DNA from: Oscillatoriaceae cyanobacterium Prado104 | Lineage (GTDB): Bacteria; Cyanobacteriota; Cyanobacteriia; Cyanobacteriales; Microcoleaceae | NCBI GenBank assembly: GCA_025454405.1 | Contig: JALOON010000083.1 | Span: 1 to 42,371, forward strand | Direction of reading: 5' to 3' | Length of the DNA: 42,371 nt | In this document: piece by piece, positions 32,494 through 40,868 of the stretch | How positions within the stretch are numbered: position 1 is the first letter of the stretch | How the letters are laid out: each line of letters opens with the position of its first letter | The notes under the pieces: generated by a model | Database searches by the model: none | Told to the model about the DNA's origin: nothing | The model's input: the letters and a program-made list of their open reading frames with translations, nothing else | Program-made: the position numbers and the translations under genes

Positions 32494-34965
32494 TCAACAA
32501 ACCTGAATCTCCCCACCTACAAACACTGGCAGAGTTAAGAAAAATGTACTGCCCTCTCCCAAAACGCTCTCCACCCAAATCCGCCCTCCGTGTTGCTGCA
32601 CGATACTCCGGCAAATAGCCAGCCCCAAACCAGTTCCCCCGGAATGGCCGCGCTCGGGAGCATCAACCTGCTGGAAGCGTTCAAAGACAACTTCCAATTT
32701 GTCTGGCGGAATGCCCCGCCCTCGATCTTGCACCGCAATCCGGAGTTCCGAGCTCGGGGTGGGCGCGTGCGGGTTGGCAGCAATGCCCTGCTTGGGAGCC
32801 ACTTCACCGCTCAGACAAACTGTAGCGCCCGCAGGAGAAAACTTTATAGCATTGCTGAGTAAATTTGTCAATACCTGGATCAGCCGATCGGGTGTAGCTC
32901 GCAGGCAAGCCGTTGCGGGCGTTACGGACAGAGTAACTCCCGCCTGCAAAGCCATGCCCTGCATTGCGTCCGCCGCTTGTCGCATCAAATCCGCCGCATT
33001 GCAAATTTCTTTGACTGCAGAGTCGCAACTCGACTCCATGCGCTCCAAATCGAGAATATCGTCGATCAAACGCACCAAACGTTCAGTGTTCGTGACAGCA
33101 ATCTCCAGCATCCGCTTGGCTTTGTGAGGTTGAGCGTGAAGCAGCCCGCTGTTGAGCAAACCCAGGGCACCGTGAATCGAAGTCATAGGCGTGCGCAGTT
33201 CGTGGCTGACAACCGAAATGAACTCATCTTTCATGCGATCGATGGCAAGGCGATCGGTGATATCTTTAAATGTCACCACCGCCCCAATAATTTCGCCCCT
33301 TTCTCGCATCGGGGTGACAACATACTCAACCGGAAAACTCGTACCGTCGGGCCGCCAAAAAACTTCATCGGTAACGCGGCGCGTCTTGCCATCTTGCAAG
33401 GTTGCTAAAACTTGACAGTTAGCAGAGTTCGGCGAACAAGCAAGCGTCAGTTCTGAGTCGGCATTGGGAGTTGGTGGCGATAAATTTTCCTGCAGGATTT
33501 TCTGGTTGTTCTCCGGTTTGCGGTGCAGGCTTTCCCACAGAGGTCGCTCGATTAATTCTTTACCAGAATATCCTGCCATTCTCACGGCCGCCGGATTCAC
33601 AAAAGTTACTTTCCCGCATTTGTTCAAGCCGCAAATGCCTTCCCCAGCAGAGAACAAAATCAACTCATTTTGGTGGCGGAGTTGTTCGAGGGCTTTTTCA
33701 ACTCGCTTCTTGTCGGTGATGTCCCGAGCGATAGTCGAAACCCCAATAACTGTTCCCGCACTATCTTTAATCGGAGAAATCGTCAGGGAGACATCTATTT
33801 GTTTGCCATCTTTGCGCAAGTGAACGGTTTCGTAATGGTCGATACTAGCTCCCCCGGCTCTGATATTTGCCAAAATTTGCGACATTTCATTCGGCCGATC
33901 GGACAGTGCTAAAATCTCGATCGACCGTCCCTTAACTTCTGCCACTGTGTAGCCGTAAATCTTTTGTGCCCCGGCATTCCAACTCTGAATTGTCCCGTCA
34001 GGGGTTTTGCCAACAATCGCATCGCCCGAAGACTCCACAATCGAGGCCAAACGCAGGATTTCTTCTTGTGCCTGCTTGCGTTCGGTAATGTCGCGACCCA
34101 AAATCACGATGCTTTTGCGCCGGCCGTCCGAGTAAAATAACGGTACTTTGATGACATCGTAAATTTTAACGCTACCGTCCGATCGGGAAATTACTTCTTC
34201 TCCTCTAGAAAGCATACCTTTTTCCCACGCGATGCGATCGCTCGCCTCGCAGTACCGCAAAGCTTCCCGATAAAAAGGGCTGAGTTCTCCCAACTGAAAA
34301 TCTTTCAGCCCCCGATATTCATCCGCTGAAAGCTCGAATACATCCAATATTGCTTGATTTGCCTCCTGCCACCTGCCATCGCCATCTTTAAAACAGACAA
34401 TATCCGGCATGGCATTCATCAGAGAATCGAGGTAAGAATTTTCTCGCAGTGCTGTTTCTACTTCGTTCCGCCTGACAATTTCCCGTTGCAATTTAGCGTT
34501 AGCTACTTGCAGGGAATCGAGCAACAAATTTTCTTTATTAATCGCTTCTTTAGCCGTTTCTTGAAGTTTGTGAAGTTCTCGGGACAGCCGCCGCCTTTCC
34601 AACAAATTATCTACCCGCAATTGCAGTTGGAAAGGCTCGACGGGCAGCAGAATCGCATCGTCAATTGAGTCTTTAAATTCTGCTATCAAGGGCGGCTCTC
34701 TCTCCCCAGGCGTGAGGGCTTTACAAACCAGCAAAAACGGTAAAAATATCGGTTCGGATGCCCTTTTTAAAGGTCCTAAAAGTGGCCTCACCCGATCGAA
34801 TGTTGCCTCGTCTAGAATGCAAAGGTCGAAAGATATATCGGGCAGCGAAAATTCCGAACTCGATAGTGAAACGCGCTCGGGTACGATTACCTCATGTTCG
34901 CTTTTGAGGCATTCGACCGGCAAGCATGGATAGTAGCGATCGATCGAGAGCAAAATGCGACTCAT
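32494..34965 (-). CDS. Multi-PAS histidine kinase with degenerate N-terminal receiver
   Basis: About 823 residues from the ATG at 34965. The first 120 residues resemble a receiver domain (FDLCILDEATFDRV), then a coiled coil (about 135-170), three PAS domains (starting near LMNAMPDIVCFKDGDG, IVESSGDAIVGKTPDG and ILFSAGEGICGLNKCG), HisKA with H588 (SVVSHELRTPMTS) and a HATPase with N, G1 and G2 boxes (NAIKFSPAG, DRGRGIPPDKL, GGTGLGLAICR). No membrane helices, so it is a cytoplasmic sensor. An in-frame ATG at 35220 would add 85 residues translated from low-complexity repeats (Pro-Leu-Ser), and is rejected. Confidence 0.93.
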   Translation of the reverse strand: MSRILLSIDRYYPCLPVECLKSEHEVIVPERVSLSSSEFSLPDISFDLCILDEATFDRVRPLLGPLKRASEPIFLPFLLVCKALTPGEREPPLIAEFKDSIDDAILLPVEPFQLQLRVDNLLERRRLSRELHKLQETAKEAINKENLLLDSLQVANAKLQREIVRRNEVETALRENSYLDSLMNAMPDIVCFKDGDGRWQEANQAILDVFELSADEYRGLKDFQLGELSPFYREALRYCEASDRIAWEKGMLSRGEEVISRSDGSVKIYDVIKVPLFYSDGRRKSIVILGRDITERKQAQEEILRLASIVESSGDAIVGKTPDGTIQSWNAGAQKIYGYTVAEVKGRSIEILALSDRPNEMSQILANIRAGGASIDHYETVHLRKDGKQIDVSLTISPIKDSAGTVIGVSTIARDITDKKRVEKALEQLRHQNELILFSAGEGICGLNKCGKVTFVNPAAVRMAGYSGKELIERPLWESLHRKPENNQKILQENLSPPTPNADSELTLACSPNSANCQVLATLQDGKTRRVTDEVFWRPDGTSFPVEYVVTPMRERGEIIGAVVTFKDITDRLAIDRMKDEFISVVSHELRTPMTSIHGALGLLNSGLLHAQPHKAKRMLEIAVTNTERLVRLIDDILDLERMESSCDSAVKEICNAADLMRQAADAMQGMALQAGVTLSVTPATACLRATPDRLIQVLTNLLSNAIKFSPAGATVCLSGEVAPKQGIAANPHAPTPSSELRIAVQDRGRGIPPDKLEVVFERFQQVDAPERGHSGGTGLGLAICRSIVQQHGGRIWVESVLGEGSTFFLTLPVFVGGEIQVC

Positions 34966-34973
34966 TAGCTTGT

Positions 34974-35130
34974 GAAGGAGAGAGGGAGAGGGGGAGAGGG
35001 GGGAGAGGGGGGGAGGGGGAGAGGGTGAGAGGGGGAGAGGGAGAGGGGGAGAGGGGGAGAGGGGGAGAGTGGGAGAGAGAGGGAGAGAGGGGGAGGGGGA
35101 GAGTGGGAGAGTGGGGGAGAAATGGAGAAT
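34974..35130. repeat. Long polypurine tract (GGGAGAGGGGGAGAGGG type)
   Basis: Nearly pure A/G on the plus strand for about 155 bases, interrupted by single Ts at 35026, 35070, 35104, 35112 and 35123. The longest uninterrupted run is 52 bases. It ends 9 bases upstream of the PAS kinase start, so its transcript leader would be almost only C/U. Mirror symmetry and G-runs make triplex or G-quadruplex formation possible. Confidence 0.9.
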
Positions 35131-35231
35131 GCTCAATGCCCCATCCCCAATGCCCAATGCCCCATCCTCAATGCCCCATCCCCAATCCCCAATGCCCCAT
35201 CCCCAACTGTCAACTGTCAACTATCAACTAT
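35131..35231. repeat. CCCCATCCCCAATGC and CAACTGT short tandem repeats
   Basis: Degenerate units of CAATGCCCCATCC (35138-35205) run into CAACTGTCAACTGTCAACTATC heptamers that end one base before the GH57 stop codon. Confidence 0.85.
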
Positions 35232-37478
35232 TTATGGCATTCCGATCGCAATTAAATTATCCTCCGACAAACAGGTAGAATAAAGCTCCTCTTCCGACAA
35301 CACCGCAATCAGCCGCACCTGCCAATCCGGAGCAATTTGCAAATCTGCCCAGGGCACCGCTACCTCCAAACATTTATCAAGAGCAACTTGAGCCCTGCTG
35401 GTGCGGGGATGCCACTCATCCCGTTCTCCAGCCTCCTGAAACCAAATCGATTTCGTCAGCAAATTAATTCCTAACTGGTGGTGAAACCGATAATTTAGCG
35501 GTGCATTATCGGGCAAATCCGCCAGCGGAATTAAACTGTTGTGCATCGTGCGATCGGGATAAAACCATAACAAATTTAACTCCGGCGGGCAATCAATTCC
35601 CGGACGAATCCCTGTTTTGAAATCTGCGCGAATGTAAAAATTCAAGTGGTCAACCCCGTACCACAGCCGTTGAATTGCCGAACTTTGGTGCATCGTTCCC
35701 CTCGCTCCCCCTACTTCGAGGCGACCTGCTTTGTCCCAATCCTGTTCGTTACCGATACCGTCAATTACTGGATGAATAAAGCTTAGAGGACCGCGATCGC
35801 CTTGAACTTCGTGGGCCTCTACTTGCTGGCGCACGGACGGCGGTACGGGTTCGTTCAAAGCTTCGTAAATCCCCGCTACATGTTCGCGGAATAGTTGGTC
35901 GAACATGGCATCTTGGTTCGAGGTATGACCTTCGCCAAACCACCAAAACCAGTCGGAACCTTCCGCTGCATACAGCGCTTCCCAAGCATCGGGATTGGTT
36001 TCTTCTGTAGCTTCGGGATGGTTTGCCAGCATTTGCCGCGCCGGCGCTAACAAATCCCAAGCGCGATTTTTGGCAGGATCTCCGATCCAAGTTGTGAGGG
36101 AACCGTCCACCCAAGAACCGCTGTGCAATTGAGCTGCGGGGATTGTTTCCGTAGCGGGGAATTTGTCGAGAAATTCCGAAACTGTGACTAATTTGAGGTC
36201 GGGATGGGCGCTGAGAGTTTGGTAGAGTTTTTCTAAGAATGGTTTGCCATCTTGGGGATAGAATTCCCAGCAGTTTTCGCCGTCTAAAGCAATAGTAACT
36301 AACCAGGGATTTTCTAATGCCGTGCTGCCGCTAGATTGGCGGTGTTTGAGAGTGCGCGCGATCGCTTCTAAGTGCCCTACTAAGTCGGATGCTGCTCTGC
36401 CAGCTTCCATCGCTCCGTAGGTAAATCCGATTAAATCGGACAATCTGTGGTCTCGAAATACTATTGCTAAATCACCGCTGGGAGTTTCCAATCGATAAGG
36501 GCGATACAGCAATTCCGGTTCGCAAACATTCCCCGCTCCATCGCGGTGGAAAAAGTGTTTCATTGTCCATCCCAATACCGCTTCATCGGAGACTATCCAA
36601 TTAAATCCTTGTTTGGCAATGTAGGGCAAAATTTCCGGGCTGACTGCTTGTTCTGAAGGCCACAAACCGCGCGGCTGGCAATGGAATCTGTCTTCGTACA
36701 TTTCCCAGGCTTTTCTCAGGTGTCTGGGAATATCTTCTGCCCATTGAAAACGGTGTTGGGGCAGCTTCATGTTGGGAATGGCTACGCGACCGCAATTCGT
36801 GTCTGCTAGCAGCGGTAAAATCGGGTGCGTATAGGGGGTTGTGCTGACTTCCAACTGCCCTTGGGCTTGCATTTCTCGGTGTTGGGGAACGATTCTGGCG
36901 AGGATTTCTTTCTGTTTTGCATAGATTTTTTGGCGGTCTGCCAACCGAAAACCTTGTCCTTGTTTCAGCCATGCTGCAATCTCGGGATCGTCCCAAAATA
37001 GCGGGTCGATCCAAGCTAAGTTGTGCCAGGCTAGCAAGTCGCCGAAGTCTTTTACTTCCCAGTTTGACAAGCACCATTGAATGCCTTTTTCTTGTCGTTG
37101 CTCGTAGAGTTGAGCGTAGCGGGGGTGCGGCTGAATTAGGGTGTGGTAGTTGGCGTCGAAGAAGTGCTGCAAGATAAATTCTTTTTCTTCGATGTGTAAG
37201 GTTTCGGCTCGCTTTAAACTTAAAGCTAAGTAAGGGTCGATCGCGCGATCGGCCAGGCAATCTTCTATCTGCAAAATCAATGATGGCACCAGGTTTACGG
37301 TTTGATGCAGTTTGGGATATTTTGCTAGAATTAATACTAAATCCAAGTAGTCTTTGACTCCGTGCAGGCGCACCCAAGGTAGCCTGTATTGAGCCTCGGC
37401 TGTCGCGGCGGATGCTCGCGATTTGTACAGCGGTTGGTGTTGGTGCCAAATGAAGGCTACGTAGAGAGGGTGTGACAT
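35232..37478 (-). CDS. Glycoside hydrolase family 57 protein (alpha-amylase/glucanotransferase type)
   Basis: 748 residues. The GH57 signature HQHQP is at 12-16 (WHQHQPLY), and a second conserved region RGLWPSEQAVS carries E276, which by alignment with family motifs would be the nucleophile; DGENCWEFYP (near 395) fits a further conserved region. The C-terminal about 250 residues form a separate, beta-rich domain. GH57 enzymes cleave or rearrange alpha-glucans such as glycogen, matching carbon storage in cyanobacteria, but substrate cannot be read from sequence. No signal peptide, so cytoplasmic. No ribosome binding site visible. Confidence 0.93.
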   Translation of the reverse strand: MSHPLYVAFIWHQHQPLYKSRASAATAEAQYRLPWVRLHGVKDYLDLVLILAKYPKLHQTVNLVPSLILQIEDCLADRAIDPYLALSLKRAETLHIEEKEFILQHFFDANYHTLIQPHPRYAQLYEQRQEKGIQWCLSNWEVKDFGDLLAWHNLAWIDPLFWDDPEIAAWLKQGQGFRLADRQKIYAKQKEILARIVPQHREMQAQGQLEVSTTPYTHPILPLLADTNCGRVAIPNMKLPQHRFQWAEDIPRHLRKAWEMYEDRFHCQPRGLWPSEQAVSPEILPYIAKQGFNWIVSDEAVLGWTMKHFFHRDGAGNVCEPELLYRPYRLETPSGDLAIVFRDHRLSDLIGFTYGAMEAGRAASDLVGHLEAIARTLKHRQSSGSTALENPWLVTIALDGENCWEFYPQDGKPFLEKLYQTLSAHPDLKLVTVSEFLDKFPATETIPAAQLHSGSWVDGSLTTWIGDPAKNRAWDLLAPARQMLANHPEATEETNPDAWEALYAAEGSDWFWWFGEGHTSNQDAMFDQLFREHVAGIYEALNEPVPPSVRQQVEAHEVQGDRGPLSFIHPVIDGIGNEQDWDKAGRLEVGGARGTMHQSSAIQRLWYGVDHLNFYIRADFKTGIRPGIDCPPELNLLWFYPDRTMHNSLIPLADLPDNAPLNYRFHHQLGINLLTKSIWFQEAGERDEWHPRTSRAQVALDKCLEVAVPWADLQIAPDWQVRLIAVLSEEELYSTCLSEDNLIAIGMP

Positions 37479-37491
37479 GGAATTTGGGAAT

Positions 37492-37712
37492 GGGGAATTG
37501 GTAATTGGTAATTGGTAATTGGTAATTGGTAATCCGTAGAGAGTAACAAAAAACCTATCCGTATATCCGTATCATCTGTGTTTTTTGGGAATTTGTAATT
37601 GGGAATTTGTAATTAGTAATTGGGAATCGATCGGGAGTTTTGAGTTTTGAGTTTTGAGTTTTGAATTAAGAACAGTCTTTAACTCAAAACTCAAAATTTA
37701 AAACTCAAAACT
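37492..37712. repeat. TAATTGG heptamer tandem repeat and inverted AACTCAAAACTC block
   Basis: Five to six exact GTAATTG units at 37495-37533, with degenerate units near 37587-37622. From 37637 to 37710 GAGTTTTGAGTTTTGAG faces AACTCAAAACTCAAAAT, able to pair around AAGAACAGTC. No gene lies here. Confidence 0.85.
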
Positions 37713-37731
37713 TTTCTTAACTGTCAACTGA

Positions 37732-37968
37732 TTACATTACCTGTTCGACTTCGGCAATTTCTGGGATCGCTTCGCGGAGGCGGCGCTCTATACCCATTCT
37801 CAGGGTCATGGTGGAACTGGGGCAAGAGCCGCAGGCTCCTTGCAGTCTCAGGTGTACTACTGGGCCGTCGATTTCTACGAGCTCGACGTTGCCGCCGTCG
37901 GATATTAGGTAGGGGCGCATTTCATCGAGAACTTGTTCGACGTTATCTCTTGTTAGTGCTAGTGTCAT
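37732..37968 (-). CDS. nfu: Nfu-type iron-sulfur cluster scaffold
   Basis: A 78-residue NifU C-terminal-like domain. The cluster-binding CGSC is at 46-49 (GACGSCPSSTMTLRMGIE), preceded by VLDEMRPYLISDGGNVELVE. In cyanobacteria and chloroplasts these one-domain proteins assemble 4Fe-4S clusters for photosystem I and other targets. GAGG six bases before the ATG supports the start. Length is normal. Confidence 0.96.
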   Translation of the reverse strand: MTLALTRDNVEQVLDEMRPYLISDGGNVELVEIDGPVVHLRLQGACGSCPSSTMTLRMGIERRLREAIPEIAEVEQVM

Positions 37969-38104
37969 AGTTTGCCTCGAAGATGATTCGTAGAATTGAC
38001 TTAGTTCGATCGTACCGTTATTTGCAGCTAAATTGAGTTTAGCCGGCTACAGTTGTCCGTGAAATAAATATGAAATTGCCAACTGTCAACTGTCAACTGT
38101 CAAC

Positions 38105-38175
38105 TAGACATCTGGCAAAATTAGGTTTTTGCCCTTATAGGGCAAGGCTTTCACAATCTTTTTACCAGATGTCTA
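38105..38175. repeat. 71-bp hairpin element with nested palindrome after DUF3386 gene
   Basis: TAGACATCTGG at 38105-38115 pairs exactly with CCAGATGTCTA at 38165-38175. Nested inside, TGCCCTTATAGGGCA at 38130-38144 forms a second hairpin. The right end touches the stop codon of the leftward DUF3386 gene. It may be its terminator or a small mobile element inserted at TA; CAACTGT heptamers lie on the left. Confidence 0.8.
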
Positions 38176-38826
38176 CTACACTACTGCTGGTTCTAGCAGT
38201 ATGACGTTGGAATAGTTAAACTCGGTTGTTGTCAGTTGAGCTTTTTCTGTCGATCGAACTATTTGTTTGGTCATCACATAATAGTCGCCGATTTGCTCGA
38301 AGGTGTCTTCAAATTCGAGTTCTCTGATGATTTCGCCGCTTTGGGGATTGCGGAAAATCGCGTCGTAGCGGCTCGCCAGATAGCCTTGTGGCGTCTCTAA
38401 ACTTTCGTGGGTGTCGATGACGAAAGCCATCCTGCCCATCACCCGGCTGACTTGACAAATTTCCCGACCTCTGATTTTATAATTCGATCCCATAGAATCG
38501 CCTTGCACCAAAATTTCGACGGCACCGCTGCTGTCTGCTGCTCCTAGTGTAAAGCTGTTTTTGCCGTGGGATTGCTCGAATGAGGAGCGTTTGCGGTGGG
38601 TGACAATATCGCGCAGTTGGGTGTAAACGCTCTGCTGCACTTCTTCATCAGCAATGCCGCTTACGGATACGCTCATGTCGGGCTTGATGGCAACCTGGCC
38701 TGCGTAAACTTCGTCGCCCTGCTTGAGTTCGATATCGGCGCTATAGCCGGGAAAGTTGGAATCCCAAGTGTAGCGGTGTTCGTAGGCAGCGCGAAATAAA
38801 TCGCGAGCGCTGGTTTGCTCTGTCAT
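38176..38826 (-). CDS. DUF3386 family protein
   Basis: A 216-residue soluble protein typical of DUF3386, found mainly in cyanobacteria and plastid lineages. Marks are ARDLFRAAYEHRYTWD at the start, FPGYSADIEL, and a beta-rich C-terminal half (EFEDTFEQIGDYYVMTKQIV). No signal or membrane segment. Function unknown. Standalone gene; nfu lies about 200 bases downstream in the same direction beyond the hairpin. Confidence 0.9.
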   Translation of the reverse strand: MTEQTSARDLFRAAYEHRYTWDSNFPGYSADIELKQGDEVYAGQVAIKPDMSVSVSGIADEEVQQSVYTQLRDIVTHRKRSSFEQSHGKNSFTLGAADSSGAVEILVQGDSMGSNYKIRGREICQVSRVMGRMAFVIDTHESLETPQGYLASRYDAIFRNPQSGEIIRELEFEDTFEQIGDYYVMTKQIVRSTEKAQLTTTEFNYSNVILLEPAVV

Positions 38827-39082
38827 AAAATTCCAATTTGTTTCTCAACTTATCTATTTTAGCTCAAGCTGCAGAAGCCCTGGCTGCTCATTTCAAAGAG
38901 ACGATCGAATCGGATATTTAAGTCTCGGTAGTTGTTATAATATTCAGATGACTCAAGAATAATGTTATTTGTTGGACGATCGCTAGAAAAAAGTGTTAAT
39001 AATAAGTTGCCCTTAAAACACCTTTTTTTCGGTTGCTAATAGTTGCAGCCGATCGCCCTTATAAAATTACCGTGTTTCTCAA

Positions 39083-40621
39083 ATGCTCAAAAAAATATTT
39101 GAATGCGTGCAACTGCTGCAGGAACAAACAAAAGAACTCCCCGCACAACAACAGGAAATTTTAACGAAGTCTTTGGAAAATTTAGCGAATTGTTTGCAGG
39201 AACTGTCAACCAGCCGCCAGTTTGAGAGTTCGACAAACAATGCAGCCAAAGCGATCGAATTAGAAAAATCAAATCGCCTCTTAGAACGCACGATTGCCCA
39301 GCAAGCTTCTCAAATTAAACAGTTGCAAGAACAGTTGCACAAGGAACTCAGTCAGTACCGCCGCGACAATCAAGCTTTAACCAAAGCAGAAGCCAATCTC
39401 AAAAGCCTGCTGAAAAATTCTGCCGATATAATTACTATTTTGGAGTCAGACGGGCGGGTGCGATACCACAGTCCGGCACTGGAAAGGGTTTTGGGCTACA
39501 AGGTAGAAACGAGAATTGGCAAAGTTCACGGCGAGTTAATCCATCCAGATGATTTGTTAGCTTGGCAGGCGTATTTTGGCAGGCTGCTAGAACATCCGGG
39601 AATGGCAGGGCCGATCGAATATCGCAAACGACATGCTGACGGTTCGTGGGTGTATTTGGAGGCGGTTGCTAACAGTTTGCTTCACGATTCTAAAGTGCGC
39701 GGAATTATCCTTACTTCTCGGGAAATTGGAACTCGCAAGCAAGCTGAAATTGCCGTGCGGGAGTCGGAGTCTCACTACAAAATTCTGTCGCAAATTACCT
39801 CAGATTTTGCTTATTCTTTCAAAATTTTGCCCGACGGCTATTTTGCTTGCGAGTGGGTAACGGAAGCTTTTGGACGCTACACGAACCGCTCTCCTGAAGA
39901 ATTAGCAGCGTCGGGCTGGTGGAATTTAGATTTGGTTCATCCGGACGATCGAGCAGCATTAATTGAACAGTTAGAAAATTGTACTTACAGTCGCACGGGA
40001 ACTAACGAGTATCGAATTGTTAATAAAAAAAGTGAAGTGCGTTGGCTGCAGGATTGTTGGCAAGCGGTTTGGGACAAAACAGAAGGGCGGGTTGTCCGCT
40101 TGTGGGGTGCTTGTCAGGACATTACCGATCGCAAGCAAGTAGAATTAGAAGCGAAAGCCGATCGCCAATTGTTGCTGGATGCAATGGAATCTGCGCCGCT
40201 ACCTGTTAATTTGACTGACAGTAACGGGAAAATTCAGGTGTGGAACCGAGCAGCAGAACAGTTTTTTGGCTGGGGGAAAGCAGAAGTTATCGGGAAGTCT
40301 TTTCCTGCTATTGGTGAAGGCAAGCAGCAAGATTTTCAAGCAGCATTGAAATCTTTGTTGAACAGTCAAGGGCAAAAGGGTTTGGAAATGTCGCTGGTGA
40401 AGAAAGATGGCAGTACGATTGATGTTTGGATGTGGGCATCGCAGGTGCGGACTGCAAGTGGCGGAACGGCTGGTACGATCGGCATATTTTCTGATGTTTC
40501 CGAACGCAAGCGCATTGAGGAGGAACGTCAAAAATTAGCAGCTTTAAAAAATATGGAAGAACCTTTTTGGGCTCGATATGTCAGCCCGCCGAAGAACCGC
40601 AAACCGGAGGACGATCGGTAA
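39083..40621 (+). CDS. Triple-PAS sensor protein without an output domain
   Basis: A 512-residue cytoplasmic protein: a coiled-coil N-terminus (about 1-110, Gln/Leu/Glu-rich), then PAS1 (LKNSADIITILESDGRVRYH), PAS2 (FAYSFKILPDGYF) and PAS3 (ESAPLPVNLTDSNGKIQVWN), each with a PAC-type C-terminal motif ending in a basic helix (DITDRKQ, DVSERKR). After PAS3 only about 35 residues follow, with no HisKA, GGDEF, EAL or receiver. It may be a regulator or adaptor for another kinase, or a kinase that lost its catalytic half. No stop-proximal remnant of a kinase is seen downstream. Confidence 0.92.
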   Translation: MLKKIFECVQLLQEQTKELPAQQQEILTKSLENLANCLQELSTSRQFESSTNNAAKAIELEKSNRLLERTIAQQASQIKQLQEQLHKELSQYRRDNQALTKAEANLKSLLKNSADIITILESDGRVRYHSPALERVLGYKVETRIGKVHGELIHPDDLLAWQAYFGRLLEHPGMAGPIEYRKRHADGSWVYLEAVANSLLHDSKVRGIILTSREIGTRKQAEIAVRESESHYKILSQITSDFAYSFKILPDGYFACEWVTEAFGRYTNRSPEELAASGWWNLDLVHPDDRAALIEQLENCTYSRTGTNEYRIVNKKSEVRWLQDCWQAVWDKTEGRVVRLWGACQDITDRKQVELEAKADRQLLLDAMESAPLPVNLTDSNGKIQVWNRAAEQFFGWGKAEVIGKSFPAIGEGKQQDFQAALKSLLNSQGQKGLEMSLVKKDGSTIDVWMWASQVRTASGGTAGTIGIFSDVSERKRIEEERQKLAALKNMEEPFWARYVSPPKNRKPEDDR

Positions 40622-40655
40622 TTACAGCAGATTGCAAGTTTATGAAGTACACCCC

Positions 40656-40691
40656 TCCAAACCCGGTTTCTTAAAGAAACCCGGTTTCTTT
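40656..40691. repeat. AAACCCGGTTTCTT direct/palindromic repeat
   Basis: AAACCCGGTTTCTT occurs twice (about 40659 and 40677), each internally near-palindromic and joined by AAAG. It lies between the stops of convergent genes. Same family as 7585-7617 and 20277-20337. Confidence 0.8.
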
Positions 40692-40868
40692 GTACCTCAC
40701 ATACCTGAAAACTGCTGTAAATTAAATTAGGTAATTAAACCAGGTCAACTTTACCTATATGGCGGTTGCTATAACTTGCAAGAGCGCGACACTTGATATT
40801 TGGCATTCGTCAGTCAGATAGAGCGCGCTCGATCGTCCTATTTGCCAACTAGAAAAGTTGATGGCGAG

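Noticed and set aside
34966..35220. Extra 85 N-terminal residues of the PAS kinase
   Set aside because: They translate polypyrimidine and CCCCATCC repeats (Pro-Leu-Ser and Gly-Trp runs); the ATG at 34965 starts the real domain.
36601..37449. 282-residue Arg/Ser-rich minus-strand ORF
   Set aside because: Shadow frame of the GH57 gene.
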